DNA of 37,332 bases from Echinococcus granulosus (GCF_000524195.1 NW_020170426.1:101944-139275), one strand, 5' to 3'; positions 1 through 14,400 are shown, numbered from the stretch's first letter. Notes: generated by a model not told the origin, from the sequence alone. Numbers and translations are program-made.

Positions 1-2041
1 AGCTCGGCTCTCTCATGTGTTGTTATGGAATGCGAAGCATGATCAATTGTCCGCTAGCTTGCCTATATTAATAGAAGTAACTCATCGCTCTCTTCTTTAG
101 AATGAGTTACTCGTCATAGGACGCAGCCATTCATGTTATCTTTTATTTTGTTGCTTAAACTTCTCTATAGCTCTACTGTGTATCTGCACTTCGTGACTTT
201 TCAGATCATATAATCATACACAACCCTGAGTCTCTCCTCACGTCGAAAGAAGACGCAATACTTGGGCAGAACACACATGCTGCAGAGGTTATGCCACCCG
301 GCGAAGAAACACTGGCGGGGCCTCTCACTAGCCCGTTACCTAAATTGGCAGAAACAAAAATCAATTTCTTGCATAGCTCCTCCCTTCATTTGATTGTCGT
401 CCCCAACGTTACCCTTGATCAACCTCCTCCGTGGACTACTACAACCTAGTCGCTGCCGTAAAAACACTTATGAGCCACCGCTCAAGCTGTCGAATTTGCA
501 TGCAACTAGGAGGGCATCTAACTGCATCATCACTGATCCACCTCGGAAATCCCAGCAAACCCAGAGTTTCGTCCTGTTTGGAAACTGTATTGGGGGAAAG
601 GATGAGTTAGTTCGCAAGTCATTAAATATGTCCATTGGTAGTCATAAGGACATTGGCCTAAGAGGAGTCATTTAAAAATGGGCTTTTGTGTATATTCCGT
701 CTTTCTGCTTTGTTCTCATTTTAGCGCTTCCCAGCAATATCTACCTAAGTTCTATCTGGTTCGCAGAGAGTTGAAGGAGGTATCAAGTGTTCATTTATTT
801 GACATCTCTGTACAGGTGCCGTAGACAAATCCGAAACAAGCATTCCAGGTAGTTAACGGCTAGTGCCACTTCATTTCTGAATAGCACTCCCATGGAACGG
901 GGGACCGGGGTAATTACCGAAGGTTGAAGTTATTTCTAGACTCGCTGCAGGTTGTCGTAGATCCTCTTGTCCACAGGATGGGGTCTTCTTCTGCCACATC
1001 GAGGTTTAGCGCTCGTAACAGAAATCAGAAGAGCTGTCCTTTATGATTGAATTCGCCGTGCGCTGCCAGCCATGCACCGCCCCTAGTCTTTTTAGAAGAC
1101 GAAAAAGCCCTTACCAAGTTAGAATATGCATTGCCGAAGTAGAGAAGGGACTAGAAGGCTTCTAACATGCACTGGAGGCTATGCCGGTCGGTGGAAGTGC
1201 GAGGGCGGGACCTTAGGTGCCTCGGTAACAGAAACATTGCAATCATGGGGGAAAGTGCCGACGCTAGATTCTTTAGCTTATGTTCATGACTACTCTGATT
1301 ACATACTGCAATGTGATCCAGTAAATCGTGTATTAACCACTTGATAGTTTCTGTTGCATTTTTCCAAACAAGGTGGGATGCGCTTGTATTCTAAGTGCGC
1401 ATGGCGATATGGAAAAATATTATTAAATCCTAACAGGTTGTATGCAGTTAGTTCTCAATTTGGAGTTTTTATATTGACATTTGTAGATGGATAAATAGAT
1501 ATTACCATGATAGAACTCAAATAGATTTGAAGTACCACTAGGCTCTTATTTGAGGTCGGAGATTTTTTGGCAGAATAAGGGCGGTAGTTTTTCGTTGGAA
1601 GCCAATGTTCCAAAAGTTGCTGAATTTTTTTCAAAACCGGCAGAAAAGGCTTTCAGCAATATTCTCTTGTTGCTCAATGCTGGATTTTATTTTGGGCGTG
1701 GGCTACTTACGCTGAACACGCAATAACTAAATCTAAAGAAAATGGATGTACAAACACTATTGTAATAAAAAAAATTTATGACATGTACTTTAAATAGTCT
1801 ATTTTTAACTTGTAACTTAGCCTTGACAATAGCCTTTGTTCAGCTAAACACTTTGGCCGCCGCCGTATAGCCTTAATGCACACTGATTCGTTAACGAGTA
1901 TCTGAAAAACGATTGGCTTATTGATATGATCCGTGGTTTTCCTGTAAGGGCTAAGATGGTATCTTTGGTAGTCACGTCGTTACGGATGGTTGGTTCTAGT
2001 TAGTCTACGTTCTAGCCATTTTTTCATAACTTTATCGCATA
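1..2041. other. Upstream non-coding region
   Basis: I see no conserved protein here. The open frames at 394-675 and 1126-1344 have no recognisable motif or splice context. The stretch 743-1240 belongs to a degenerate dispersed repeat listed separately. The 5' leader and promoter of the PPIP5K gene should lie here, but I cannot pick out a convincing core promoter. Confidence 0.5.
743..1240 (+). repeat. Degenerate dispersed repeat, left copy
   Basis: By eye this stretch aligns co-linearly with 35427-35895. Shared blocks in the same order are a 'ttctat...gaaggaggtat' block, 'atttgacatct', a 'ggctagtg.cacttc' block, 'aatagca.tcc', 'ctgaaggt'-like sequence and 'agaaatcag...catccttta'-like sequence. 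Substitutions and small indels are frequent, so both copies look old. A shorter resemblance ('cctaagttctatc') occurs near 10874-10905. I cannot name the family; an old retroelement is likely. Ends are approximate. Confidence 0.5.
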
Positions 2042-2473
2042 ATGACAATAGTCGAAAACCAGAGTGACGATGGGTCAGTTTTTATCATCCTTGGTGTTTG
2101 TGCAATGGCGAAGAAAACGAAATCAAAGCCGATGAAGGAGATTCTTCGTCGTTTAGAGAAATTTCAGTATATCAAAGTGATTGTCTTCGAGGAAAAAGTT
2201 ATTTTAAGGCAACCAATAGAAGCGTGGCCCCTGTGCGATGCCTTGATTAGCTTCTACTCCGACGGATTTCCCCTCCAGAAAGCAATTGCTTACGCCGAGT
2301 TAAGAAGGCCTTATTTGGTGAATGACCTAAAAGCTCAATACGTATTGATGGACAGAAAAAAGGTTTACGAGTGCTTACAAATGGAGGGCATCCCAGTCCC
2401 ACGTTACGCTTGTGTTGAAAGAGGGGACCCTAGCAATCACGTCAATGTTATCGAACACGATGACGCTATTGAA
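2042..2473 (+). CDS. PPIP5K: PPIP5K exon 1 (aa 1-144): kinase N-lobe
   Basis: Encodes the [14 protein letters not shown] block and ENDS-type kinase N-lobe sequence including [17 protein letters not shown]. The donor GTGAGT at 2474 follows codon GAA in phase 0. The ATG at 2042 follows an in-frame TAA at 2027, with no AG between them. However 'caatag' at 2046-2051 after a T-rich run could be a splice acceptor, which would move the true start to an upstream exon; human PPIP5K2 has about 30 more N-terminal residues. Confidence 0.88.
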
Positions 2474-5400
2474 GTGAGTGTGCATTTAGATTCCAGTTTT
2501 ACATCCAACTGGTCGGAATACTGTAGGACCTATTTGAACCGGGAATATTTTTTATGTTCTTTTCTTGTTTTCAGATAGATGGTGAGATATTTCACAAACC
2601 ATTTGTTGAAAAACCTTTGAATGCCGAGGATCACAACATATACATCTACTTTCCAAGCAGTGCAGGGGGTGGTAGTCAGCGTCTTTTCCGCAAAGTCGGC
2701 GATCGAAGCAGTAAATACTTCCAAATCAGTACAATCCGTACGGAAGGATCTTATCTCTATGAGGAATTTATGCCAACTGACGGTACTGATGTCAAAGTAA
2801 GCTGTTTAGTAACATCCAAACTAAACGTTTCGATATATTTAAAGATTCCTTTGTTTTTTGTGCAAGGCTTTGATTAGTCGCGATTCACAAACGTGTAAAT
2901 TTCTGTGTTCTGGGCGAAATAATATTTTTGGTGTCGTGCATACACAAATACGGTTGAGGCATGATGCACGTTTGTATGAATGTCGCCTCATTTTGCAAAA
3001 GCAGTTGCTGTAAAACTTACTTTGGAGTCGAGTTCACTCTTTTTTCACTGCATAATTTTTGGCGAGCTTTTTGAAGGATTGTCTTTGGAAAGCCTCTATT
3101 ATCAACATAACCCACGGGCCAAAGTTCAACTTTGTTGCACCTGTACAAACTAGTTGAGGCTGTCAAACAGAATGTGCCTTTGTTTGGGTATTCGTTACAA
3201 AAGGATTTCGGAATAGCTAAGACAGCTCGAGTAAGGAATTAGAGGTGTACCTTTAATTGTACTTGTTGAAATATAGGAGTGATATTTGTGTCTTGGAGCA
3301 TTGGTATTTCACACTTTTCGAAAGGATCTAAAGGATCACCATTCCTATCCCTACGCGGAGCCAAATGAACACCAACTTCCACAGAATTTGTGACCATTTT
3401 TTACAGTGATTATGGCATTATCATCCACGTCTGTATGCTGCTCTGTATATTTCCAAGCTTACCTGATAAATCTAGAATACGGTCGATGCATTTACTGCTT
3501 CAATGCATCTAGATTTAGAGTTGATGATTGTTCCAAGCCGATATCCAATGGGGTGAATGTAGCCCTAAAGAGAAAAAGGCTCGAACGTTGTGCTACGCTG
3601 AGACTAGCCTTTTTATGCATGCGTATTACCGCGTGAATACGGAATGTCTTCTTGATCACACTTAATAGCTAATTTGAAAAGTGGTGAAAGGCGCTACTTT
3701 AAAGCAACGCACTGCTAGCTTTTGTTCTGAGTATAACATATTTGTGAACAGCACAAACGTTTGTGATTATCAAACGGCAAATTTTGTGAGAAACTCATTT
3801 TGAACGTTTAAGGCTGGCTAAATGTAAATTCAACTTCTAAACGATTATTTCATCCTCGCCTGTTTCGATGCTCATATTTGTAGGGACTCCGCCCATTTGA
3901 CAAAAGAAAGACGCAATGCCTCGATCGAGTAGTACCGTATCGATATGTTTTCAAACCTCATTTTTTGGTGATACATTCAGTTGGCTATGATTATGTTCTG
4001 CTGATCTGTTTCCATAATGCTGCCAAAACCTCACTGCAAAGGTTTGAAATGGATATCCCTTTACGGATGTATTACTACTCATCCACTGCAATCAAAGTTC
4101 CATAATGAGATCATTTGTTCATACAGCAAAAAAAAATAATTTTACTTTATTATTTTTGTGCATCGCTGCTTATAATGAACCAGTGGTCCTATGCACGAAT
4201 ACACTGCATATACATAATGTATATTGTCTTAGCCTTTTCGTGAATGTTTTCGTTCATGTGTAATACTACTTACTTTTGTACGCTGCTTGCTCCTGAACAT
4301 GTTTTACGGCTGTGAATAGCTTTATTATAGATGCATATGCCTAGTTTGCTGTGAACAACAGTATGGGGCTGTATAATTGCAATCAATGGCTGTTTAAACC
4401 CGGTTTATGCTGATTGTATACGAAAGTACAAAGTCCTAGGTTTTGAGCTTGGTAACCTTCCCAGTGTCTGAGTGCGGGGTATCTTTGCTCCTAGGATCTT
4501 TGCAGAAAAGGTGTTTGTAACTTTAAAATAGAGGTTTTAACTTTGCCTCATTTCCAAGATCTTGGGAAACATTTAGGCTGATAAATGGATGGACAGGGGT
4601 TCAAATCAATTTTTAAACATAGAAGATTTGCTGGTATTTAGGAATGATCAATTTCATCGTCTGTGTCAGGTATGAAGTTCCCATACTGGAGCTGAAAGTT
4701 AACTAGAGGTCTACCATGTTTTCCACTCTTAGAACATCCTATAAAGTGATCTGTTGGGGAGAAGTTGCTTAAATTTGGGTGCCCTCTCAATCATACTTCA
4801 AACTTTGCAGTCGAGAGGTTCAGCTCGGTGAGAAAAGGGACTATGGTGTAATGCGATCATACAAGTTTTTTAGTCATGTTATTTTGTTCCAGTTCTGTAA
4901 TAGAAGCGACAGATTTTAACACTAATGAAAGATTCTTCGTTGCATGACGTTTATAGTTAGGGAGGTAGCTAATTACCTCTTTTACTAGACTCAAAGTTCC
5001 CATGGTGTTGGTAAAAGGGGGATAATGTTTACGGCAAATATGAACCAATAGCTGTCGCACTCTTTGAACATTAATGCAAGGGGAGGGATAATTGAAGCTC
5101 TAATTTAGTCATTGCTATTATTACTGATGGATCTGTGCTTGATTTGGAGCTTCTATATTAAGATTGAAAAGCTTATACTGCAAATATATTGTTAGGAAAT
5201 AGGAGTTGCCTAAGTTCTTCTGAGCTAGATTAGATGATGATCAGTTGATACCTATTGCGGAATGTGACCACGTTTTTTGAAGGAGACACTAGTCAGGTCC
5301 AAAATTTCAGTGAGGTAGTACAGTTGAAGTTCAGGTTTCTTATGTGGAATAAATGAGAATGCACAAATGCTAATGCCGTTTTCGGTAGGTGTACACCGTG

Positions 5401-8400
5401 GCCGATGACTACGCACATGCTGAGGCTCGCAAATCGCCCGCCCTCGACGGTAAAGTGGAGCGAGACAGCGAAGGCAAGGAGATTCGTTATCCTGTGATCC
5501 TTACGCCGCGTGAGAAGATTATCGCTAAGAAGGTGGCCAAGGTAGTAAAGCAGCAGATCTGCGGCTTTGATCTCCTCCGCGCCAACGGCATGTCCTACGT
5601 CTGTGATGTCAACGGTTTTTCCTTTGTGAAGACATCGCGCAAGTATTACGACGACTGCAGCCACGTCCTCGGAGTCCTCATCACTCGTGTGATTGCGCCA
5701 CGTCTTTGTCCACCGGGTTTAGGACCTTGGAACACTCCTGGCCCAGACGACGATATTCCACTCGTCCCCACGACCTGTGGAACCATCATGGAGTTGCGTT
5801 GTGTCATCGCGGTCTTCCGACATGGTGACCGGACGCCAAAACAGAAGATGAAGATGGATGTGAGGGATGATCGGTTTTTTAAACTCTTCAACAAGTATTC
5901 TGGAGGAAGGACACTGGAATTGAAATTGAAAAAACCAACACAGTTGCAGGAGGTGCTTGATATTGTGCGAAATATTCTCGAGGACATAGAGAGTGGGAAG
6001 CTGAAGAACTCTGAACTGGAAGAGAAGAAGGCCAAGTTTGAGCAACTCAGGTAAATGCTCCTGTGCTTAAATTATTTTCATCCCAAAAGGCAGAAAGACT
6101 GCATTAGTAAATTGCATGATGCTAACCACTTTTAATCAACTAATGACCCGAGTTTAGGATAGTGGCTCAAAGTTGGCGTAATTTTGATAGACTTCTGTGA
6201 TTCATTCAATCACGGCATTTAACTCCCTTCTGTAACGTTTAAGTGTAAAACCCAGTTAATAATACCGCAATTGTTGGTCTTTAGGAGTGAGTTTGTTTAC
6301 CTCTGTTATCACTAGTTCCCTAGCCTCCCCGAAGACGTTATGGTTGCACTCCTATAGCTAATGCACAGAGGTCTGTACAACATTAGCATAGATTTACACC
6401 ACCAGTATCGTAGACCAATCATCGGTGCTAGAGATGCTCATCGGGTACAGACTAGGCGCTCTGAAGAGCTCCCTCTACCGTTTTGAAATCATCCCACTTT
6501 TATTGCTACTCAAACATATCAGACATCGCCATTACTATTCCCTCATGTGTTAAACTTATAATAGTTAAAATAATGTGTTCTACTGCATACAGAGTAAAAT
6601 TAGTCTGTGATTAAAGTACAATTGTACATTTGACTATACGCCCAGTCTGGGAAGGCTTACGTTATAGGCAGTTAGGTGCTCAAATGCTGGACATCAAAAT
6701 TAAGGTGGATTGGAATTTAAGTGACTTGGTAGTTTTTTTTATAGAATTTTCCGAGCTAGAAACCGTCTCATGGTGCTAAAAGTTGCACATTATTGTAGTT
6801 ATCTGGCACACATATCATACCGGTTTGCATGAAGTAGCTTTATGATCGTACTTAGATGGTTAAACCTCTTCAACTTTTCACCTTTTTAATACAAGATCAA
6901 ATGAATTTAATTTGGCATTATTTTGCGGATAAACTATTGCATATTCGGTGCCAATCTACACGTGGCAGTTTTGCCATCGCCATTGCAATCTATCATCAAA
7001 GGTTGTCGACACTTCCACCTTCTTAGCACATCTTGTCTTTGGAAGCTGCACTAAGGTCTAACCCTAGATATTTACATTTTGATCTCTCATTTTCCAACCA
7101 TTCCCCATGTGGTTGCCCAATGGGAAGGAAGGTCGATTATAACTCGGGGAAGTGTAATGGAAATTTAGAGGAGAAGAAGATCAGGGGTGGTTTTGCCTTA
7201 CCACCCTTAAGCGTGTATTTCATGGATACATTTTTGCAGTCCTATAGTGCATGCCATCACGATTTATAGTCTTGGTCGTTCTCCAAGAAGGAATTTTTCT
7301 TGCCTGCCTTTCGAGTTGTGTATCTCATTGTCTTGCTGTTTAGTCTTCAGCAAGAGAATAAATCTTGCTGAATAATTGCATCTACAGTGCATCACACACG
7401 CACGCAAAGCAATCTGTCTTGTGAGATTCATGTGGTAGGTGTCTCTGGAGTGTGGGATCGGTCATGCGTGAATCGTTTGAGAGTAACTAACGCTATTTTC
7501 TCTTGCTGGAAAACTAAAGCCGTTTCCCACCACAAGTCAGTCAGTGGGCAAACAATCTGTCCACGGCTTCTTTTAGGACGTTTAGAAAGGAAGTAAAAAA
7601 AAGGCCGATGGTCTTTCCGGCTTATTTGTCACCTGGTACTTCATGTTAATGAGACTCAATTGTGTCCATCAGCCTTCACGACTTTCCTTTCCTACTTGAT
7701 ATAGGCCTAACAAAATGTTTCATTGCTCGCATGATTCGCTACCGAATTTTGCTGCCATTAACATCACATTATTCTTCATTCGTATCAAAAATAGATTTTT
7801 TCTCCTTGATGTGACCTACTCGTCTCGAATGACAGCACGCTTTGCTGCCGAGATAAAAGAAATTTGACGAGACTCGGCTTCTTTGAAAATGGGTTTGGGG
7901 AACATTGATAGATCGTCAATCAGCTATGCTTGATAATGCTTTATTACTTATAAATCCAGCTTTTTAAAATCAGGTTTGGATGTACTATTTGCAGTCCCAT
8001 ACACTTCTGTAATGTACAGATTCGTTGAGTGAACTTTCAAGAACTGCAGCTTTATTTGGGTAGTGTTAATGTAAATTAGTGGGTTTACCTGGGTCTGCGT
8101 TTCTGGATTAACTCGCTCACATGCTGGGCACAACATCTACCGACTTGTGTCTTCCCTTCACCTATTTAGATACGTCTTGGAGATGTACGGCTCCTTCAGT
8201 GGCATCAATCGCAAGATTCAGCTCAAGTATCAACCCAATGGACGTCAGAGTGATACAGGCAAAAAGAAGGATGGCAGTAAGGGATGAATTTGGTTTTGTC
8301 TTTCTTTTCTACCTTCACGTTTAAAACTTTTAATCCTTCAAAGTCCAGCGCACTTCTAGTCGTGCTCTCTTTACTTGCCCTTTCTGGTACAGAATATGTA

Positions 8401-11400
8401 GGGTCGGTCGTTACAGGGACGTTCAATTAGTTCATTTTATGCAAAATGTCACACTTTCTCTGGTAATGTGTTTGAGTGTCGTTGTCTCTCGATCTCATGA
8501 GTCGTTCAAACTTAGCAGGTTTACTATTAGACGTTGAGGTCAAGTTGTATAAGACTAAATGACGTTCTACAGCAAATATTTGGACATATGCAAGGTTTTC
8601 AATAGAATGTAAACATTTGGCGAATCCAAGATGATTAATCTTAATTTTGTTCCCTCCTTTACCCTTTTTAGTCAAGCACCCATTTGGTATTTTCTCTCCA
8701 GTCCTTGTGACATGGGGAGGTGTCAGTTTTTAGCCTTCACCCCCACTCCACATTGTAAATAGTTTCTCTATGAACAGCTTTAACTCCGTTCGAGTCCAAA
8801 CTCACTCAGTAGTATAGAACTGGAAGTTAGATTGACTGCCAAAGCTCGCTTTGAATTTCATGTGCTCTCTACCATGAGTCCCCGCTCCTTCGACCAAACA
8901 CAATAAAGACTTTTCTTTTGCGGAGTTTTCGCTTGGTAATTAACTAACTCATTCAGATTTAAGGCGCCTTTGATGCATCAGCGAAAGCTACCACCGCGCT
9001 GTCACTAACCCTGAAGACGTCATAGGGCAGATGGGTCTTGAAGTGACTGGCAGCCTGTGTGGAGAGCACTAAAGTTAAACAGTATTTATTTTTCAACACA
9101 GTCCTTCCTTGCTAATTCTTACAAACCAGCTACGTTAAAGAAAGGTTTTTCAGCACGGCTGAGCTACTTTGGGAAAGTCCGATTCACTTCACCATCGGTG
9201 CTGTAATCCGCCCCTTTTTGGCATATGTTCGTGACTAATTGTGTTGCGTACACTGCTTTCGTCTCTTGATTAATTTCACTAAATAAGGATGGAATTGACT
9301 GCCGTGCTCTGAGTCAGAGAAGCATCATGACTAGGATCATCACTGACAGATGCACGATCGTTTTTGTAAACACGCACACCCCTTCAAATATCTTACCGCC
9401 GAGAGTCCTACCACCTTACTATGGAAATAGCTTTCTGCGGGTCGAGGCTTTATGTCTTCGTGATACAAGCAACTTCGTTAATTGTCACACCCTGTTCTAT
9501 GCACGCTCGCGCTATCACCGATTAACGGTTTGCGGACTGGCTCATGACATGTGCCATAATGTGGCATTTATCTTCATAACTGTTACATTCACCTCAAACG
9601 TAGTAAAACTACAGATAACTCGCGTGTTAGTAGATAAAAGTTACTTGCGCCACCTCATGGGGGTGTGGTTAAAGTATGCATACAACCGTGGCTTGTTGAC
9701 ATGCAACAAACGACTATCAAGCTTAATCACAATTGAGTCACCTGATTTGAGCTCGAGTTTTTTGGCATTTTTAAGCTTAAAACAACTGTTGTCTGCGTGA
9801 CACATGCATCCACCTCAAATCATGCGTGATAGCAAGGTTTGATTAACACCATTGTTACGACACCAATGTGGATATGTAGGTGGTATCAGTTCGAATTAAG
9901 CAAAACCTTGGCCAGTAACTCGACATCAATCAGACTTTCAACGCATCATTTTCTCCAACGGTTCCAGTCATGACGAAACACCGTGCCAAAAGTACATGCG
10001 GGTGACCTTTGAACTTGTTTTATGCCCCTGGTACAACTCCCGTAGTGACTTCTTGCGTGCTGCGGTTTATCACCTTTCTATCGGTTTAACAAACAGTGCT
10101 TTTCACAAATTATCTTCCTGGTTTGCAGTGCTAGTGGATAGTACAATTTTCGCAATTTCTTTTTTTAGAAATTCTACCGATCATTGTCATCGCGTGTACG
10201 ACAGATGCGAAGTAGTTTTCAGCTATGTTTTTTTATCGTGAGGCAAATGATCCAGGCGTCTACGAAACAAGCGTTGGTTCCATTTCATATAAATTTCGAA
10301 GGGAGATTAGTTGTTTTCTATTTTCGTAAAGATTAAAACTTAAAATATCGCCATTTACCAGGAGTAGTTTATAACTAAAATGTGTCCATCATAGAGTTTG
10401 ACTGCCCTTTGGTACTAATCGTTTATCCGAGGCTTTGGTGATGTGGCATTGTAGTCACTGAAGACGTCACCTTTTGTAGGCTCTGAGGGAACTTTATCAA
10501 TATGCATATGGAGGGGCTCGGAGTGAAGCTTCACACTATCGTCATGGAAGCGGATTCGCAGATTAGCTGCAACTCTCGTCTTACTTCGATAGTATAACTC
10601 GCCGTCTTGTCTTGAACGCCGTCGGCTGTCGTAGTGGTGTTTTTGTGTATTGGAGTCAAGTTGAGGGCAAAGAACGAAGGTTACCCGATTTTATTTACCA
10701 TCGCGACAAATGAAGTCCAAAAGTGGACTTTTGACACTTTGATAGAGCTTTTCCATTAGGTCGCACTAGCTAGCCTCATTGTGGCGATTTATTTGCTGAT
10801 TGTCTCTTGGGCCCGAAATGCATATATAAGCTCCCTGACGGCCCTCCATGTTTTTATTCCCACTGCTCAGTTGTCCTAAGTTCTATCATAGATGCAGAAC
10901 TTGAAGTTAGGGTAATTACCTGAGATCAGTGGGTGGCTTGACTCCACAGATTCAGATATCATCCACAGTGAATGTCATCCTTGCCCTAGCAATGGTTGAG
11001 GCATCAATCGCGCCAATAGCCTTTACGCGTTCACGACACGCAAAGCATTTCGTGACTTTCCTGTTATGCATTAAACTGTCTAGACAATTAATTTGTCATT
11101 TTCACCGCATAGCTTTCTATTTCGTCTTTACACGATCGGGGTGAATACAAGCAGTCGAAATACTCAAACTCATGGAGCACCAAATGAGCCACCATTTTTG
11201 CCTTTATATCTACCCGACCTGAGCCCATTAGCATCGAGGTATCTAACTAAGTTTCGGGGAAAACACGGTAGCACTAGCGCTTTACCTTTTTATTCCATTA
11301 GGGGAAAAATGGTTACCACACTTTAGTCGCTCCGTAATGCATTTAGATGATAGTCTAACAGTACTTTTTTCTCAAACTTGAATGCTACGCTAAAATTCCC

Positions 11401-14400
11401 AGTTTAGTAAAAAATTTTACATGCTATTTGTCTTCAGTATTCGTCTGAAACATCTGCTGTGCCATAATCATTAATGCATACCAAGCAAAAAAAATAAAAT
11501 TGTCCCGGAAGAATAACAACGGGACCTCGCCCTGGGAAACGCTTATTACACAGCACTACTTTGGGATGTACCAACATTAACTTACTCTTTTTTTTCTGAA
11601 AACGCTTTTATCCAATAACTTAGTTTGAGTTTCTTAACACACCTACCAACAGGTTCTCAGCAGCGAGATCTCATCGGTTGAAGTTTGAAAGCTCAAGTGT
11701 TTTGAAGATGGTGTAAAAGTTGGTTTTGTGTTGCAGACAAGAATGGAGCAGACGATAAGAGCTCAGCATCTAGCGCTGCGACAAGCACTACTGCTAATTC
11801 CAACACCGAAAAAGGGAGTGGCGAAGTCAGTGGTGTCCTTGAAGGTGGCCAGTCGACCTCCACTGCCACTGGCACTGCAGGTGATAGCGAGCCTTGCATC
11901 CTCCTAGTGGTCAAATGGGGCGGTGAGCTCACCGCAGCTGGTCGGCAGCAAGCGGAGCAATTGGGCCGCGCCTTTCGTTGTATCTACCCCGGCGGGGACG
12001 GCAATTATGGCAAGAACCCTGGCCTCGGACTTCTTCGACTGCATTCCACCTACCGTCACGATCTGAAAATCTACGCCTCCGACGAAGGTCGTGTCCAAAT
12101 GACTGCTGCTGCTTTCGCCAAGGGCTTTCTCGCCCTGGAAGGGGAATTGCCCCCTATTCTGGTGCAGATGGTAAAGAGTGCTAATACCAACGGACTGTTG
12201 GACAATGACAACGATTGCCATCAGTACCAACAGATGGTGAAAAAGCGGATTAAGAAAGTTATGTCCTACAAAGGCGTATGGGGTGAGGAGCATCGGCAGG
12301 CGCTAGCTCCTACGGGAGCTAAATCTCTCCTCAATGCCATGGATTATGTAGGCAATCCGACAGAAGCCTGTGCCAAACTATTTGGCTACGTCCAGCGACT
12401 GGCAAACCGCGTCGCAATGCTAACAGCAAATCTACGGGAGCGGGAGAAGATAAACCTCTATCATAATGAGTCCTGGGACTTGTTGCTACGGCGGTGGGGC
12501 AAGTTGGTGAAGGACTTCCGTTCCCACAATGGGGATTACGATGTCTCAAAGCTGCCGGACATTTATGATAATATCAAGTATGATATTCAACACAATCCTG
12601 GCATTTTAATTGAGTCAGAGATGTTGGATTTCTTCAGCCTGGCACGGGCGCTTGCTGATATTGTCGTTCCGCAGGTAAGGGCCACCTTCTATCTTCCAGT
12701 AGACCTATTTATCTTTCGCTTTATCGTTAAAATATGCACAAGTTGCTAAAATGCGGTGAGAAAAAGGATCACGTGATGAATTTTTGTAAACGAAGTTCCC
12801 TGATCTAATAGTAGTGCCGTCTGTTAGTGGACTGGATATATTCATACAGTACTTTTGAAGCATTGCCTGGGATTGAAGGCAATTGTATTTTCTGGCTTTA
12901 GTTTTCCCACTTTTTGACATTTTGCTGCTGTCTTGGTGTCTATTTGGGTAATGCCTTTATGGACAATTTCGCCTCTTTAAGGACAAGATCTCTCTCTGCT
13001 ACCGATCACGGGTCGGGACCTAGAAAAATTGATTCGGTTGTCGTGACTCTTTTGTCATAAGTCTCATGTCCATACCATATGTTTCTTTCATTAAATAGTA
13101 GATTCATTCAGTCACAAGTCTTCTTTGCGAGTGATATAAGGTGTTGGACATGTCTAACTGCTGCCCTTGAAGAGATAGTGGAGTGTAGAAATCTAGGAGG
13201 CTGGACTACTAAGGGTATAAGTAGCCGTTTGTAAATTTGGCCATTTTCCTCTCTGCAGCCTCCTCCACCTTAATTTGAGCCTCATTTGTAGGGCTCCCAC
13301 TGATTAGTCTTCTACTAAGTATAGAATATTGATGGGCAGTGCTCCAAAGTAAGAAATAGCCCATTTCGTAGATGAATTTGTCTGAAAAGTACAATACCTG
13401 TAACAAAAAACGTTATATAGGTCAGTTTTATCATTTTATCGTCATAGATTCCTTCCATTTGTGTACCATCTTTTTTAATTCTGCGTGATTATAAGGCAAC
13501 TGAAAAAACTCATGTGGGCTGTGGTGTAAAGTCGCTGCAATCAGTGACTTGCTTTAACTTGTAGGCACTTGTAAAATGTGCGCATTGGTTTGCATTGCAT
13601 CAATCCTAGGTATGGGCAAAAGTCAACCTATCGGTACTGGACTCCCTTTGTGCTCTCTGCTACTTTCACATCATTAACTGTTAGTTAAACTTACCTGATG
13701 CGTGTGATTTGAGCCAGTCTGATTGACCCAGTTTGAAAGATGGCACGGAAGCTGGCCTGTCCTAGTCAAATTTGTTTTACAGCGGAATGTATCCTCAATT
13801 CTCGTAATGCATTGGGTTAGGGAGGAGAAATTGTCCACTTTTGCTAATAACAAAGAATTGCACTTGAGATTAGCCAGTCGAATAAAAATTTTGCTATGCT
13901 TGTATGAGTGAGGAAACAATTGGTTTGCATTTATGTGAATTGGGAGGGAAAAGTCGTGAAATCTATCCACGTGCAGCAGGAGCTAATAACCATAGACTTC
14001 AAAAGCAATCATTTTATCCTTCACTTCTTTCACATGTATTATAAAACCCTGTGCTTTTAGGTCGATGAATGACTGACTGACTTGTAGTGATAAACAAGTA
14101 TGCAATCCTCTCACTACCCACCTCATACTTCCAATGTACGCACCACTTTATCTCCACAGAACTATGCTTGCTTAGTGTGTGCGCATTTGTGTTTACTTGC
14201 TGAAGGCGAGAGAACAATCCCAGTTTACATTAATCCACTTAATACAATTTGAGGATGTAAAAGAGGAATTTCTTCTTGAGAAATAACTAGCACTGGTGAA
14301 TCAGAGGGAGAAAGTTGTCTTCTTACAAGATGATGCGAGATTTCGTAGACTATACTGCCGCGAGATTTATCTATGGCAAGACCTGCATTTTACTTGGAAT

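Larger units (their letters stand above)
8277..11736 (+). other. PPIP5K intron 4 (3460 bp)
   Basis: The longest intron. It holds the solo LTR with its target duplication (8701-9105), a strong TATA-like motif at 10823, a small hairpin at 10713-10730 and a patch near 10874-10905 resembling the 743-1240 repeat. A 157-codon open frame at 9327-9800 has no conserved domain I recognise. Confidence 0.55.

Noticed and set aside
9327..9800. 157-codon open frame inside intron 4
   Set aside because: No recognisable domain, no splice logic linking it to PPIP5K, and it lies next to retroelement debris; probably chance.
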